Translations under genes and position numbers: made by a program
Notes under the pieces: model-generated
What the model was told of the DNA's origin: nothing
The model's database searches: none
What the model saw: only the letters and a program-made list of their open reading frames with translations
Part shown: positions 1 through 9,248 of the stretch, piece after piece
Layout: each line of letters begins with the position of its first letter
How positions within the stretch are numbered: the first letter of the stretch is position 1
Assembly: GCF_963678635.1 (NCBI RefSeq)
Contig: NC_087065.1
Span: 40,611,430 to 40,675,429 of the forward strand
Origin: Symsagittifera roscoffensis
Taxonomy: Eukaryota > Xenacoelomorpha > Acoela > Convolutidae
Direction of reading: 5' to 3'
DNA length: 64,000 nt

Positions 1-2
1 CA

Positions 3-113
3 TCCTACTATGCCAGGTTCGAACCCTCTTATTTTGTTGCTGGTCTTCTTCCCTACCTCTACGCTACAGATGCACGATACCTTGAAGCTAAAGTGCTATT
101 TGTAATAAAATAG
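3..113 (+). CDS. Possible C-terminal fragment of a protein-coding gene entering from the left edge
   Basis: The plus strand is open from the left edge to a TAG at 111-113. It reads as 36 residues of protein-like composition, including ARFEPSYFVAGLLPYLYATD and a tail AKVLFVIK. I do not recognise a family. The segment is richer in G+C than the following 800 bp, which supports an exon. Against this, the two other forward frames are also open for about 100 bp, so the frame choice rests on composition alone. An AATAAA overlaps the end of the frame, which would be unusually early for a poly(A) signal of this same transcript. It could equally be 3' untranslated sequence or chance. Confidence 0.25.
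   Translation, partial: SYYARFEPSYFVAGLLPYLYATDARYLEAKVLFVIK
104..109 (+). promoter_or_regulatory. AATAAA hexamer, possible poly(A) signal
   Basis: A canonical AATAAA lies at the left edge, followed by AT-rich sequence. It would fit the 3' end of a plus-strand transcript entering from the left. It overlaps the end of the candidate reading frame at 3-113, so either the frame or the signal may be spurious. Confidence 0.25.
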
Positions 114-196
114 TCTGTGTTAATATCCTTAGCATTTCCTGGGTTTAATAGCTTGTTATTGTTATCAAAGTGAACACTATCAAAATGAACACATTT

Positions 197-218
197 AGTC
201 GCAACAAAATTTGCGACT
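197..218. repeat. Perfect 8-bp inverted repeat with 6-nt loop
   Basis: AGTCGCAA at 197-204 is exactly mirrored by TTGCGACT at 211-218 around the loop CAAAAT. It sits in AT-rich noncoding DNA just after two near-copies of an ATCAAARTGAACAC motif (about 157-190). It may be the core or end of a small palindromic element, or a hairpin of no function; no element boundaries were found. Confidence 0.4.
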
Positions 219-785
219 TAGGTTGGGAAAAAAGATAGTTCATACTTTAAAACAAGCTTTGCTTGTGTAATCATTGACACTTCTAATAAGACCAACCGAA
301 TTTGAGAAAACTAGATAAGATAAATTGATACTTTTAAAACTCCGCTAGGAATTTTGAAAATTAAAATAAAATTTTTTAACTGATCGTCATTAACATGTTT
401 TCGCACCATGTGAACTTTCATCGCAGAGCAGAATTGGCCTTCATTTTAGCAAATGAATTTGAATAAAATTTTTAAAAAAATCAAACAGGTAAAAATCATA
501 TTTGAGTTTGAACAACTTTTCAATCTTTTTCCTGAAAAAAGAACGAAACAAAAAAATAACACGAGCTACATTCATGAAATTTTTCATCTAAATAGCTAAT
601 AAACAAAAAACACATGAGCATATATGTTTCTTTGTGGAAATCATACAATAAAATTGGAAGTAAAAATTGGTAATCCAATAACACCATAAATACAAGATTT
701 AGCGAAAAAAAAATGTACAAACCATAGAAAGACAGAACTAATACCCCAGTCATTTGAAGGCAAAGATTTCTAATTATCTACAGTT

Positions 786-791
786 TTTAAT
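786..791 (-). promoter_or_regulatory. ATTAAA, candidate poly(A) signal of the Tudor gene
   Basis: ATTAAA is read on the minus strand about 215 nt after the stop codon at 1005-1007. I saw no AATAAA on this strand between the stop and this point. It is a common variant signal, but such hexamers are frequent in AT-rich DNA. Confidence 0.25.
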
Positions 792-1004
792 TGTCCAATA
801 AAATAACTTCAGAATGCACAAGTTTCTATATGAGCCAGAGTATTTGCATCCCTTTTTTAACTGCTGCAAATTAATTCTGAACAACAGGTTAGACCATTTC
901 TTGAAGCGATTTTAACTGTTTCGGCTTGGCATCTATCCCGTTAAAGCACATCGTGTTTCGGCTCTGCATTAATTTTGATGCAAAGTATGAACATGGAGAT
1001 GATT

Positions 1005-1187
1005 TCATCTGGATAAGAGGTTTTTCTCTTCGACCCATTGCAGTGATGCGTCATCGTGGAACAACACCTGGCAGTAGTTGACCCTGATGATGCCTGTGAA
1101 CTTGGCCTGATGCAGCTGCTCATCTGACCACAATATGTTTACGCGATCGTTGAGACGCGGCACACCACGCGCAACCCAGTCATGGCC
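1005..1187 (-). CDS. Terminal exon: second Tudor of a KDM4/JMJD2-like tandem Tudor domain
   Basis: This exon encodes 60 residues and a TGA stop. On the minus strand it is preceded by a good 3' splice site (CTTTTTACTTGTTCCTAG) and starts in phase 0 with GGC. The peptide begins GHDWVARGVPRLND, then DRVNILWSDEQLHQAKF, then YCQVLFHDDASLQWV, and ends EEKNLLSR. This follows the second half of the KDM4 hybrid tandem Tudor as I recall it: a D-C-V-x-x-G-P-like linker, a (V/L)RWTDG-Y-x-AKF strand, and YQVEFEDGS. In that family the module binds methylated histone tails such as H3K4me3 and H4K20me3. The exon is richer in G+C than its flanks. The stop comes soon after the domain, as in KDM4 C-termini. SETDB1 and 53BP1 Tudors share single motifs but fit less well. 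The match is from memory; family assignment is likely, orthology unproven. Confidence 0.6.
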   Translation of the reverse strand, partial: GHDWVARGVPRLNDRVNILWSDEQLHQAKFTGIIRVNYCQVLFHDDASLQWVEEKNLLSR

Positions 1188-1711
1188 CTAGGAACAAGTA
1201 AAAAGGATCAACTGGATTAATCCACACTAAATAGCAAGAAAAACACCTTGAACCCTGCTCTTCTCTTTGCAAGCGGGCGAGAAAACAATTCTTAGCTGAG
1301 AAAAATAGCCAAAAAACGCACTTAATGAGGGCGCATCAGTCTTATTGGTAAATTCATGTTAGCTCGAGTTTTTTTTTGCATCAATCAGTTTTCAACAAAA
1401 TGGTTTAAAAAAATGCCCACATAACTGCAAGGCAAATAATACAAATATTTAGCCTGTGTTTTTTTCAACTGCAACAAAAACTGTTTTCAGCCTGTGAAAG
1501 AACTAATCAGAATAACCAACTTCTTTTTTAAAAGAAAAAAAGAGCGTAAAAACTGGACCAAATTTTCTATTGCCAAAAGCACACTATATAATTCAAAATA
1601 ATTGCTGCCAGATAATCTAAGAACGCTACCAAACTTGGTATTCTTCTCATCGAAATATCTTTGGAGAAAAACAAAAGAAAGAAAAATGGAGAGTAACCAT
1701 AAACAACGTAC
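1188..1711 (-). other. Intron between the two Tudor exons
   Basis: This is 524 bp of AT-rich sequence. Its 5' end on the minus strand is GTACGT, directly after the codons for AENFF. Its 3' end is the pyrimidine-rich TTGTTCCTAG. Removing it joins the two reading frames in phase 0 with no change of frame. Minus-strand frames that run into it, such as that from the ATG at 1816 down to 1487, become hydrophobic AT-rich noise past 1712, which supports the donor position. Confidence 0.6.
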
Positions 1712-1789
1712 GAAGAAATTTTCAGCAAGCAGGTCTTTTGACTCCAAGCCATCGTCAAAAAGAACTCGATAGAAATCAAATGGTTTTCT
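1712..1789 (-). CDS. Internal exon: first Tudor of the KDM4-like tandem Tudor domain
   Basis: With the acceptor TTGTGTTGCAG ending at 1790 this exon encodes 26 residues, RKPFDFYRVLFDDG then LESKDLLAENFF. FYRVLFDDG is the core Tudor strand motif and corresponds to FYEVNFDDG in KDM4 proteins, followed there by an acidic YPE-type segment. The donor GTACGT follows in phase 0. The upstream limit is uncertain: the same frame stays open back to 1837, includes an ATG at 1816, and adds the residues YRCSSFKMNREGIVLQ, where YRC also recalls KDM4 (FYRCRV). So the exon could start at 1789, at about 1832 after a weaker TATAG, or at a true start codon at 1816 if the gene is short. The array begins only about 350 bp upstream. 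Confidence 0.55.
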
Positions 1790-2038
1790 CTGCAACACAA
1801 TTCCTTCTCGATTCATCTTGAAACTCGAACATCTATATCATATTCAGACAAGGTTAATATTTTCTTGCGTTAGTTATCTTATCATTATTTATAAAACTTA
1901 AAAAATGCCCATATATTCAGCAAGAGTCCTTGCCAACCAACAATCAATCACAATCACGCTATAAAATCCAAGCCACTGATAGCACTTATCGAAAGAATTT
2001 TGCTCAGCCGAAATTAAATAAAACAAATTACTTCCTGC

Positions 2039-2140
2039 TTAAGGTTTCAACTTTGTGAAGATGTTCTCTGACAAATTTGATGCAAGCAACAAATGCGGCA
2101 GAAAAATTGATCGATCTGTAACTCCTATTCCTCTATAAAA
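2039..2140 (-). CDS. Candidate upstream exon next to the satellite edge
   Basis: On the minus strand a strong acceptor, eleven T then CAG, ends at 2141. The sequence after it is open for 33 codons to a TAA at 2039-2041. It starts FYRGIGVTDR and ends ENIFTKLKP. FYRG at the start is what the second strand of a Tudor fold would look like (KDM4: FYRCRV), and it lies just upstream of the exon carrying FYRVLFDDG. No convincing donor was found: the GT after GGA at 2123 would make an 18-bp exon, and other GTs come later. It may therefore be a real exon with a weak donor, or a decayed one. If real, its acceptor belongs to the intron that contains the satellite. Confidence 0.3.
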   Translation of the reverse strand, partial: FYRGIGVTDRSIFLPHLLLASNLSENIFTKLKP

Positions 2141-2141
2141 C

Positions 2142-2330
2142 TGAAAAAAAAAAATCTTTCGAACTCTTTCGAAAACCAAGCGGAAAAAATATGGCTATAG
2201 TATGTGAAGCTGAAAACAACAATCGAATGATACGTCAAGAAAGCAACATATGTTGCAAAAAAATTAGCTAGAACAACTAACGAGTAGTGATTCACTGTTC
2301 ATCTCAATCTAGCGAAATTAAACTTATACA
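2142..2330. repeat. Decayed outermost satellite sequence (one to two monomers)
   Basis: From about 2177 (CCAAGCGGAAAAAAT) the sequence can be lined up with the monomer: GAAAACAACAATCGAATGAT, then TTAGCTAGAACAACTAACGA at 2263-2282 and AGTAGTGATTCACTG, then CTCAATCTAGCGAAATTAA. It is far more diverged than anything inside the array and stops matching near 2330. A perfect 14-bp palindrome, GCAACATATGTTGC, is at 2243-2256, where normal monomers have TTGTTGC. Confidence 0.6.
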
Positions 2331-2655
2331 CAGAGGCTAAGCTGCGCTTCGCAAACACTAGCGATGACACCACAAAAAAGCAGCCTTATAAAGTCAGATA
2401 AGAAAAACATAAGCCTCAAATTATTTAACCTTTGCTACGAAACGGATTTGACCTCGAGATTTAGAGTCTCACGCCCTTCCCGCTCCGCCACGAACGTTTA
2501 ACAGCCGACAAACACTAGTCAACAAAAAAGCAGCTATATATGCTAAAAAATTGCTAATGCGATGCAGGAACTAAAAACAATAGACACAATTTGGCATGTA
2601 AAAATTTGGAATATAACGAAGTCAAGACATCCACACACATTTTGCATGTGAAAAA
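2331..2655. other. Non-satellite spacer between relic monomers and the array
   Basis: About 325 bp does not align to the 139-bp unit. It contains CAAACACTAG followed by an ACAAAAAAGCAGC motif twice (2352-2390 and 2509-2541, offset about 155 bp), so it may be a small duplicated segment, and a tRNA-like relic on the minus strand (2444-2490). It could be an inserted tRNA-derived short element or monomers decayed beyond recognition. No reading frame of interest. Confidence 0.45.
2444..2490 (-). pseudogene. tRNA-like relic (A box, anticodon-type stem, degraded B box)
   Basis: On the minus strand TGGCGGAGCGGG (2490-2479) matches the pol III A box TRGCNNAGYNGG at every position. It is followed by a 5-bp stem, TGAGA/TCTCG, around the 7-nt loop CTCTAAA, which would present the anticodon CTA. 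GGTCAAATCC (2453-2444) is a B box lacking one base. The A-to-B spacing of 37 is about 7 nt shorter than in an intact tRNA, and no acceptor or T stem can be formed. It is best read as a degenerate tRNA or the head of a tRNA-derived SINE, not a working tRNA. Confidence 0.35.
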
Positions 2656-4020
2656 CTAACAAGCAAAAAAATTAATCAGAATAACTAACGTTTAGTGACT
2701 CACAGTCAAGCTCAATCCAGTGAAAACAAATTCTATGTAGTTTGACTACAACAACCAACTGATTCATCAAAAATGAGTCAATTGTAGCTCAAATAAGTTA
2801 GCTAGAATGACTAACGGCAAATGATTCACTGTCGAACTTATTCATAAAAATGAAAACAATATCCGAATGATTGATCAACAACGAGTCATTAAATTGTTGC
2901 TGTAATAATTTATCTAGAATAACTAACGGCTAGTGATTCACTGTCGAAATCAATCTAGCGAAACCAAAAAAAACATCTTGAAATTGAACACAACATCCGA
3001 CTGAGTCATCAACAATGAATCATTTAATTGCTGCATAAATAAATAAACTATTATAACTTACGGCTAGTGATTCACTGTCGAACTCGATCTACCAAAAAAA
3101 ATTCAAAATACTTGCCTTGAACTTGAATACCAAATCCGACTGATTAATCAACGATGAGTCTTTTTATTGTTGCTCAAAGAAATTAGCAAGAATAACTAAC
3201 GGCTAGTGATTCACTGTCGAACTCAATCAAGCGAAAATCAATTCAAAAAATCTTAAAATTGAATACAACATCCGACTGATTCAACAACGATGAGTCATTT
3301 AATTGTTGCATTTAATAACTAGCGTTTAAGATTCACTGTCGAATTCAATCTAGCGAAAGTAATTCAAAAGATTTATCCTGAACTTGAATACAACATCCGA
3401 CTGATTCATCAACAAGTAGTCGTTTAATTATTGCTAAATTAATTTAGCAAGAATAACTAACGGCTAGTGATTTACTGTCGAACTCAATCAAGCGAAAATT
3501 TATTCAAAAAAAATCTTGAAATTGATTACAACATCAGACTGATTCATCGACGATGAGTCATTTAATTGTTGCATGAATTTTTTAGCCAGACAAACAAACG
3601 GCTAGTGATTCACTATCAAACTCAATCAGACAAAAATCAATTCAAAAAAAAATCTTGAAACATAAAACAACATCCGACTGATTCATGAACAATGAGTCAG
3701 TTAATTGTTGCATGAATAAATTAGCTAGAACAGCTAACAGCTAGTGATTCACTGCCGACTCGATCTAGCAAAAGTAATTCAAAAAACTTATCTTGAACTT
3801 GAATACAGCATCCGACTGATTCATCAACGATGAGTCATTTAATTATTGCTCAAAAAAATCAGCAAGAACAACTAACGGCTAGTGATTTACCCTTGAACTC
3901 AACCCAGCAAAAATCAATTCAAAAAGTCTTGAAACTGAATAGAATATCCGACTGATTCGTCAACGATGAGTCATTTAATTGCTGCTCATATAATTTAGCT
4001 AGAAAAACTAACGGCTTGTG
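2656..4020. repeat. Irregular, diverged left edge of the array
   Basis: Anchor spacings are 126, 112, 134, 139, 122, 139 and 138 bp between 2687 and 3597, so several units carry deletions. Neighbouring units are diverged and I see no higher-order period here. From about 3600 the unit types begin to match those of 19.4-20.2 kb. High divergence at the edge is usual for satellite arrays, where exchange is least frequent. Confidence 0.75.
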
Positions 4021-7000
4021 ATTCACTGTCGAACTCGATCTAGCAAAAATAATTCAAAATACTTGTCTTGAAATTGAAAACAACATCCAACTGATTCATC
4101 AACAATGAATCAATTAATTGTTGCTCATATAATTTAGCTAGAATAACTAACGGCTATTGATTCACTGTCGAACTCAATCTAGCAAAACTAAATTCAAATT
4201 TGATTCTAGAAATTGAATACGACATCACACTGATTCATGAACAAAGAGTCATTTAATTGCTGCATTAATAATTTAGCTAGAAAAATTAACGGCTAGTAGT
4301 TCACTGCCGAACTCGATTTAGCGAAAGTAAATCGAAATACTTGTCTTGAAATTGAATACAACATCCGACTTATTCATCAACAATGAGTCATTTAATTGTT
4401 GCTCACATAATTTAGCTAGAATAACTAACGACTATTGATTCACTGTCAAACTCGATCTAGCGAAACTAAATTCAAACTTGTATCTAGAAATTGAATACGA
4501 CCTCACACTGATTCATGAACAAAGAGTCATTTAATTGCTGCATTAATAACTTAGCTAGAAAAATTAACGGCTAGTGATTCACTGCCGAACTCGATTTAGC
4601 GAAAGTAAATCGAAATACTTGTCTTGAAATTGAATACAACATCCGACTTATTCATCAACAATGAGTCATTTAATTGTTGCTCACATAATTTAGCTAGAAT
4701 AACTAACGGCTAGTGATTCACTGCCGAACTCGATCTAGCGAAAGTAAATCGAAATACTTGTCTGAAAACTGAACACAACTTCCGATTGAATCATCAATAT
4801 TGAGACATTTAAATAATGCTGAAACCAATTAGCTTGAATAACTAACGGCTAGTAATTCACTGTCGAACTCGATCTAGCAAAAATAATTCAAAAAAAACTA
4901 TCTCGAAATTGAATACAACATCCGACTGATTCGTCAGCAATGAGTCATTTAATTGTTGCTTAAATAACTTAGCTAGAATAACTAACGGCTAGTGATTCAC
5001 TGTCGAACTCGATCTAGCAAAACTAAATTTAACTTTGTATCTAGAAATTGAATACGACATCCCACTGATTTATCAACTATGAGTCATTTAATTGCTCCAT
5101 TAATAATTTAGCTAGAATAACTAACGGCTAGTGATTGACTGCCGAATTCGATCTAGCGAAAGTAATTCAAAAAACTTATCTTGAGATTGAAAAAAAAATC
5201 CGGCTGATTCATCCACGATGAGTTATTTAATTGTTGCTCAAAAAATTCGGCAAAAAAAACTAACGGCTAGTGATTTACTGTCGAACTCAACCAAGCAGTA
5301 ATCAAATCAAAAATTCTTGAATTTGAATACAACATCCGACTGATTCGTCAGCAATGAGTCATTTAATTGTTGCATAAATAATTTAGCTAGAATAACTAAC
5401 GGCTAGTGATTCACTGTCGAACTCGATCTAGCAAAACTAAATTTAACTTTGTATCTAGAAATTGAATACGACATCCCACTGATTTATCAACTTTGAGTCA
5501 TTTAATTGCTGCATTAATAATTTAGCTAGAAAAACTAACGGCTAGTGATTGACTGCCGAATTCGATCTAGCGAAAGTAATTCAAAATACTTATCTTGAGA
5601 TTGAAAAAACATCCGCCTGATTCATCAACAGTGAGTCATTTAATTGTTGCTCATATAATTTAGCTAGAAAAACTAACGGCTATTGATTCACTGTCGAACT
5701 CAATCTAGCAAAACTAAATTCAAATTTGTATCCAGAAATTGAATACGACATCACACTGATTCATGAACGATGAGTCATTTAATTGCTTCATTAATAATTT
5801 AGCTAGAATAACTAACGGCTAGTGATTGACGGCCGAATTCGATCTAGCGAAAGTAATTCAAAAAACTTATCTTGAGATTGAAAAAAAAATCCGGCTGATT
5901 CATCCACGATGAGTCATTTAATTGTTGCTCAAAAAATTCGGCAAAAATAACTAACGGCTAGTGATTTACTGTCGAACTCAACCAAGCAGTAATCAAATCA
6001 AAAATTCTTGAATTTGAATACAACATCCGACTGATTCGTCAGCAATGAGTCAATTAATTGTTGCATAAATAATTTAGCTAGAATACCTAACGGCTTGTGA
6101 TTCACTGTCGAACTCGATCTAGCAAAACTAAATTTAACTTTGTATCTAGAAATTGAATAAGACATCCCACTGATTTATCAACTATGAGTCATTTAATTGC
6201 TGCATTAATAATTTAGCTAGAATAACTAACGGCTAGTGATTGACTGCCGAATTCGATCTAGCGAAAGTAATTCAAAAAACTTATCTTGAGATTGAAAAAA
6301 AAATCCGGCTGATTCATCCACGATGAGTCATTTAATTGTTGCTCAAAAAATTCGGCAAAAAAAACTAACGGCTAGTGATTTACTGTCGAACTCAACCAAG
6401 CAGTAATCAAATCAAAAATTCTTGAATTTGAATACAACATCCGACTGATTCGTCAGCAATGAGTCAATTAATTGTTGCTCATATAATTTAGCTAGAATAA
6501 CTAACGGCTATTGATTCACTGTCGAACTCAATCTAGCAAAACTAAATTCAAATTTGATTCTAGAAATTGAATACGACATCACACTGATTCATGAACAAAG
6601 AGTCATTTAATTGCTGCATTAATAATTTAGCTAGAAAAATTAACGGCTAGTAGTTCACTGCCGAACTCGATTTAGCGAAAGTAAATCGAAATACTTGTCT
6701 TGAAATTGAATACAACATCCGACTTATTCATCAACAATGAGTCATTTAATTGTTGCTCACATAATTTAGCTAGAATAACTAACGACTATTGATTCACTGT
6801 CGAACTCGATCTAGCAAAAATAATTCAAAATACTTGTCTTGAAATTGAAAACAACATCCAACTGATTCATCAACAATGAATCAATTAATTGTTGCTCATA
6901 TAATTTAGCTAGAATAACTAACGGCTATTGATTCACTGTCGAACTCAATCTAGCAAAACTAAATTCAAATTTGATTCTAGAAATTGAATACGACATCACA

Positions 7001-9248
7001 CTGATTCATGAACAAAGAGTCATTTAATTGCTGCATTAATAATTTAGCTAGAAAAATTAACGGCTAGTAGTTCACTGCCGAACTCGATTTAGCGAAAGTA
7101 AATCGAAATACTTGTCTTGAAATTGAATACAACATCCGACTTATTCATCAACAATGAGTCATTTAATTGTTGCTCACATAATTTAGCTAGAATAACTAAC
7201 GACTATTGATTCACTGTCAAACTCGATCTAGCGAAACTAAATTCAAACTTGTATCTAGAAATTGAATACGACCTCACACTGATTCATGAACAAAGAGTCA
7301 TTTAATTGCTGCATTAATAACTTAGCTAGAAAAATTAACGGCTAGTGATTCACTGCCGAACTCGATTTAGCGAAAGTAAATCGAAATACTTGTCTTGAAA
7401 TTGAATACAACATCCGACTTATTCATCAACAATGAGTCATTTAATTGTTGCTCACATAATTTAGCTAGAATAACTAACGGCTAGTGATTCACTGCCGAAC
7501 TCGATCTAGCGAAAGTAAATCGAAATACTTGTCTGAAAACTGAACACAACTTCCGATTGAATCATCAATATTGAGACATTTAAATAATGCTGAAACCAAT
7601 TAGCTTGAATAACTAACGGCTAGTAATTCACTGTCGAACTCGATCTAGCAAAAATAATTCAAAAAAAACTATCTCGAAATTGAATACAACATCCGACTGA
7701 TTCGTCAGCAATGAGTCATTTAATTGTTGCTTAAATAACTTAGCTAGAATAACTAACGGCTAGTGATTCACTGTCGAACTCGATCTAGCAAAACTAAATT
7801 TAACTTTGTATCTAGAAATTGAATACGACATCCCACTGATTTATCAACTATGAGTCATTTAATTGCTCCATTAATAATTTAGCTAGAATAACTAACGGCT
7901 AGTGATTGACTGCCGAATTCGATCTAGCGAAAGTAATTCAAAAAACTTATCTTGAGATTGAAAAAAAAATCCGGCTGATTCATCCACGATGAGTTATTTA
8001 ATTGTTGCTCAAAAAATTCGGCAAAAAAAACTAACGGCTAGTGATTTACTGTCGAACTCAACCAAGCAGTAATCAAATCAAAAATTCTTGAATTTGAATA
8101 CAACATCCGACTGATTCGTCAGCAATGAGTCATTTAATTGTTGCATAAATAATTTAGCTAGAATAACTAACGGCTAGTGATTCACTGTCGAACTCGATCT
8201 AGCAAAACTAAATTTAACTTTGTATCTAGAAATTGAATACGACATCCCACTGATTTATCAACTTTGAGTCATTTAATTGCTGCATTAATAATTTAGCTAG
8301 AAAAACTAACGGCTAGTGATTGACTGCCGAATTCGATCTAGCGAAAGTAATTCAAAATACTTATCTTGAGATTGAAAAAACATCCGCCTGATTCATCAAC
8401 AGTGAGTCATTTAATTGTTGCTCATATAATTTAGCTAGAAAAACTAACGGCTATTGATTGACTGTCGAACTCAATCTAGCAAAACTAAATTCAAATTTGT
8501 ATCCAGAAATTGAATACGACATCACACTGATTCATGAACGATGAGTCATTTAATTGCTTCATTAATAATTTAGCTAGAATAACTAACGGCTAGTGATTGA
8601 CGGCCGAATTCGATCTAGCGAAAGTAATTCAAAAAACTTATCTTGAGATTGAAAAAAAAATCCGGCTGATTCATCCACGATGAGTCATTTAATTGTTGCT
8701 CAAAAAATTCGGCAAAAATAACTAACGGCTAGTGATTTACTGTCGAACTCAACCAAGCAGTAATCAAATCAAAAATTCTTGAATTTGAATACAACATCCG
8801 ACTGATTCGTCAGCAATGAGTCAATTAATTGTTGCATAAATAATTTAGCTAGAATACCTAACGGCTTGTGATTCACTGTCGAACTCGATCTAGCAAAACT
8901 AAATTTAACTTTGTATCTAGAAATTGAATAAGACATCCCACTGATTTATCAACTATGAGTCATTTAATTGCTGCATTAATAATTTAGCTAGAATAACTAA
9001 CGGCTAGTGATTGACTGCCGAATTCGATCTAGCGAAAGTAATTCAAAAAACTTATCTTGAGATTGAAAAAAAAATCCGGCTGATTCATCCACGATGAGTC
9101 ATTTAATTGTTGCTCAAAAAATTCGGCAAAAATAACTAACGGCTAGTGATTTACTGTCGAACTCAACCAAGCAGTAATCAAATCAAAAATTCTTGAATTT
9201 GAATACAACATCCGACTGATTCGTCAGCAATGAGTCAATTAATTGTTG
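4021..9248. repeat. 2,771-bp tandem block duplication with a nested 417-bp duplication
   Basis: Sequence from 4021 recurs from 6792 at a constant offset of 2,771 bp; anchors checked at 4061/6832, 4291/7062, 4741/7512 and 5161/7932. Private variants such as GAGTTATTT, CTTTGAGTCA and GAATAAGACATCC are shared. The copies part near 6478/9249. Between the copies, 6478-6790 repeats 4124-4436 (offset 2,354), so a three-monomer (417-bp) piece is present once more in the second copy. One of the few differences is TTGATTCACTG versus TTGATTGACTG near 5684/8455. Confidence 0.85.

Larger units (their letters stand above)
114..1004. other. AT-rich intergenic sequence including the 3' UTR of the minus-strand gene
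   Basis: No convincing gene is seen. The stretch has many A and T runs. The part next to 1004 should be the 3' untranslated region of the minus-strand Tudor gene. A small hairpin (ACAAGC, TTT, GCTTGT) lies near 252-267. A 77-codon minus-strand frame at 520-753 has a composition dominated by F, L, Y and S, as expected of translated AT-rich DNA, and is not supported as a gene. Confidence 0.6.

Noticed and set aside
1-40. GGTTCGAACCC near the left edge as the T arm of a tRNA
   Set aside because: It matches a B box, but the flanking five bases do not form a T stem beyond about three pairs and no acceptor end follows.
520-753. 77-codon minus-strand frame in the intergenic region
   Set aside because: Composition is that of translated AT-rich DNA (F, L, Y, S rich), with no recognisable domain or splice context.
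941-1123. 60-codon minus-strand frame overlapping the terminal Tudor exon
   Set aside because: It is a shadow in another frame; the frame GHDWVARGVP...NLLSR fits the splice acceptor, the phase and the Tudor family.
1487-1711. Continuation of the ATG-1816 frame through the intron
   Set aside because: After the GTACGT donor the peptide becomes low-complexity hydrophobic AT-rich translation, and splicing at 1711 gives a better domain match.
1005-1789. Assignment to 53BP1 or SETDB1 rather than KDM4
   Set aside because: Single motifs agree (FDDG; LFxDD), but the linker and second Tudor order (D-x-V-x-x-G-x-P, then W-x-D, AKF, QVxFxD) follow KDM4 best. Kept as an alternative, not chosen.
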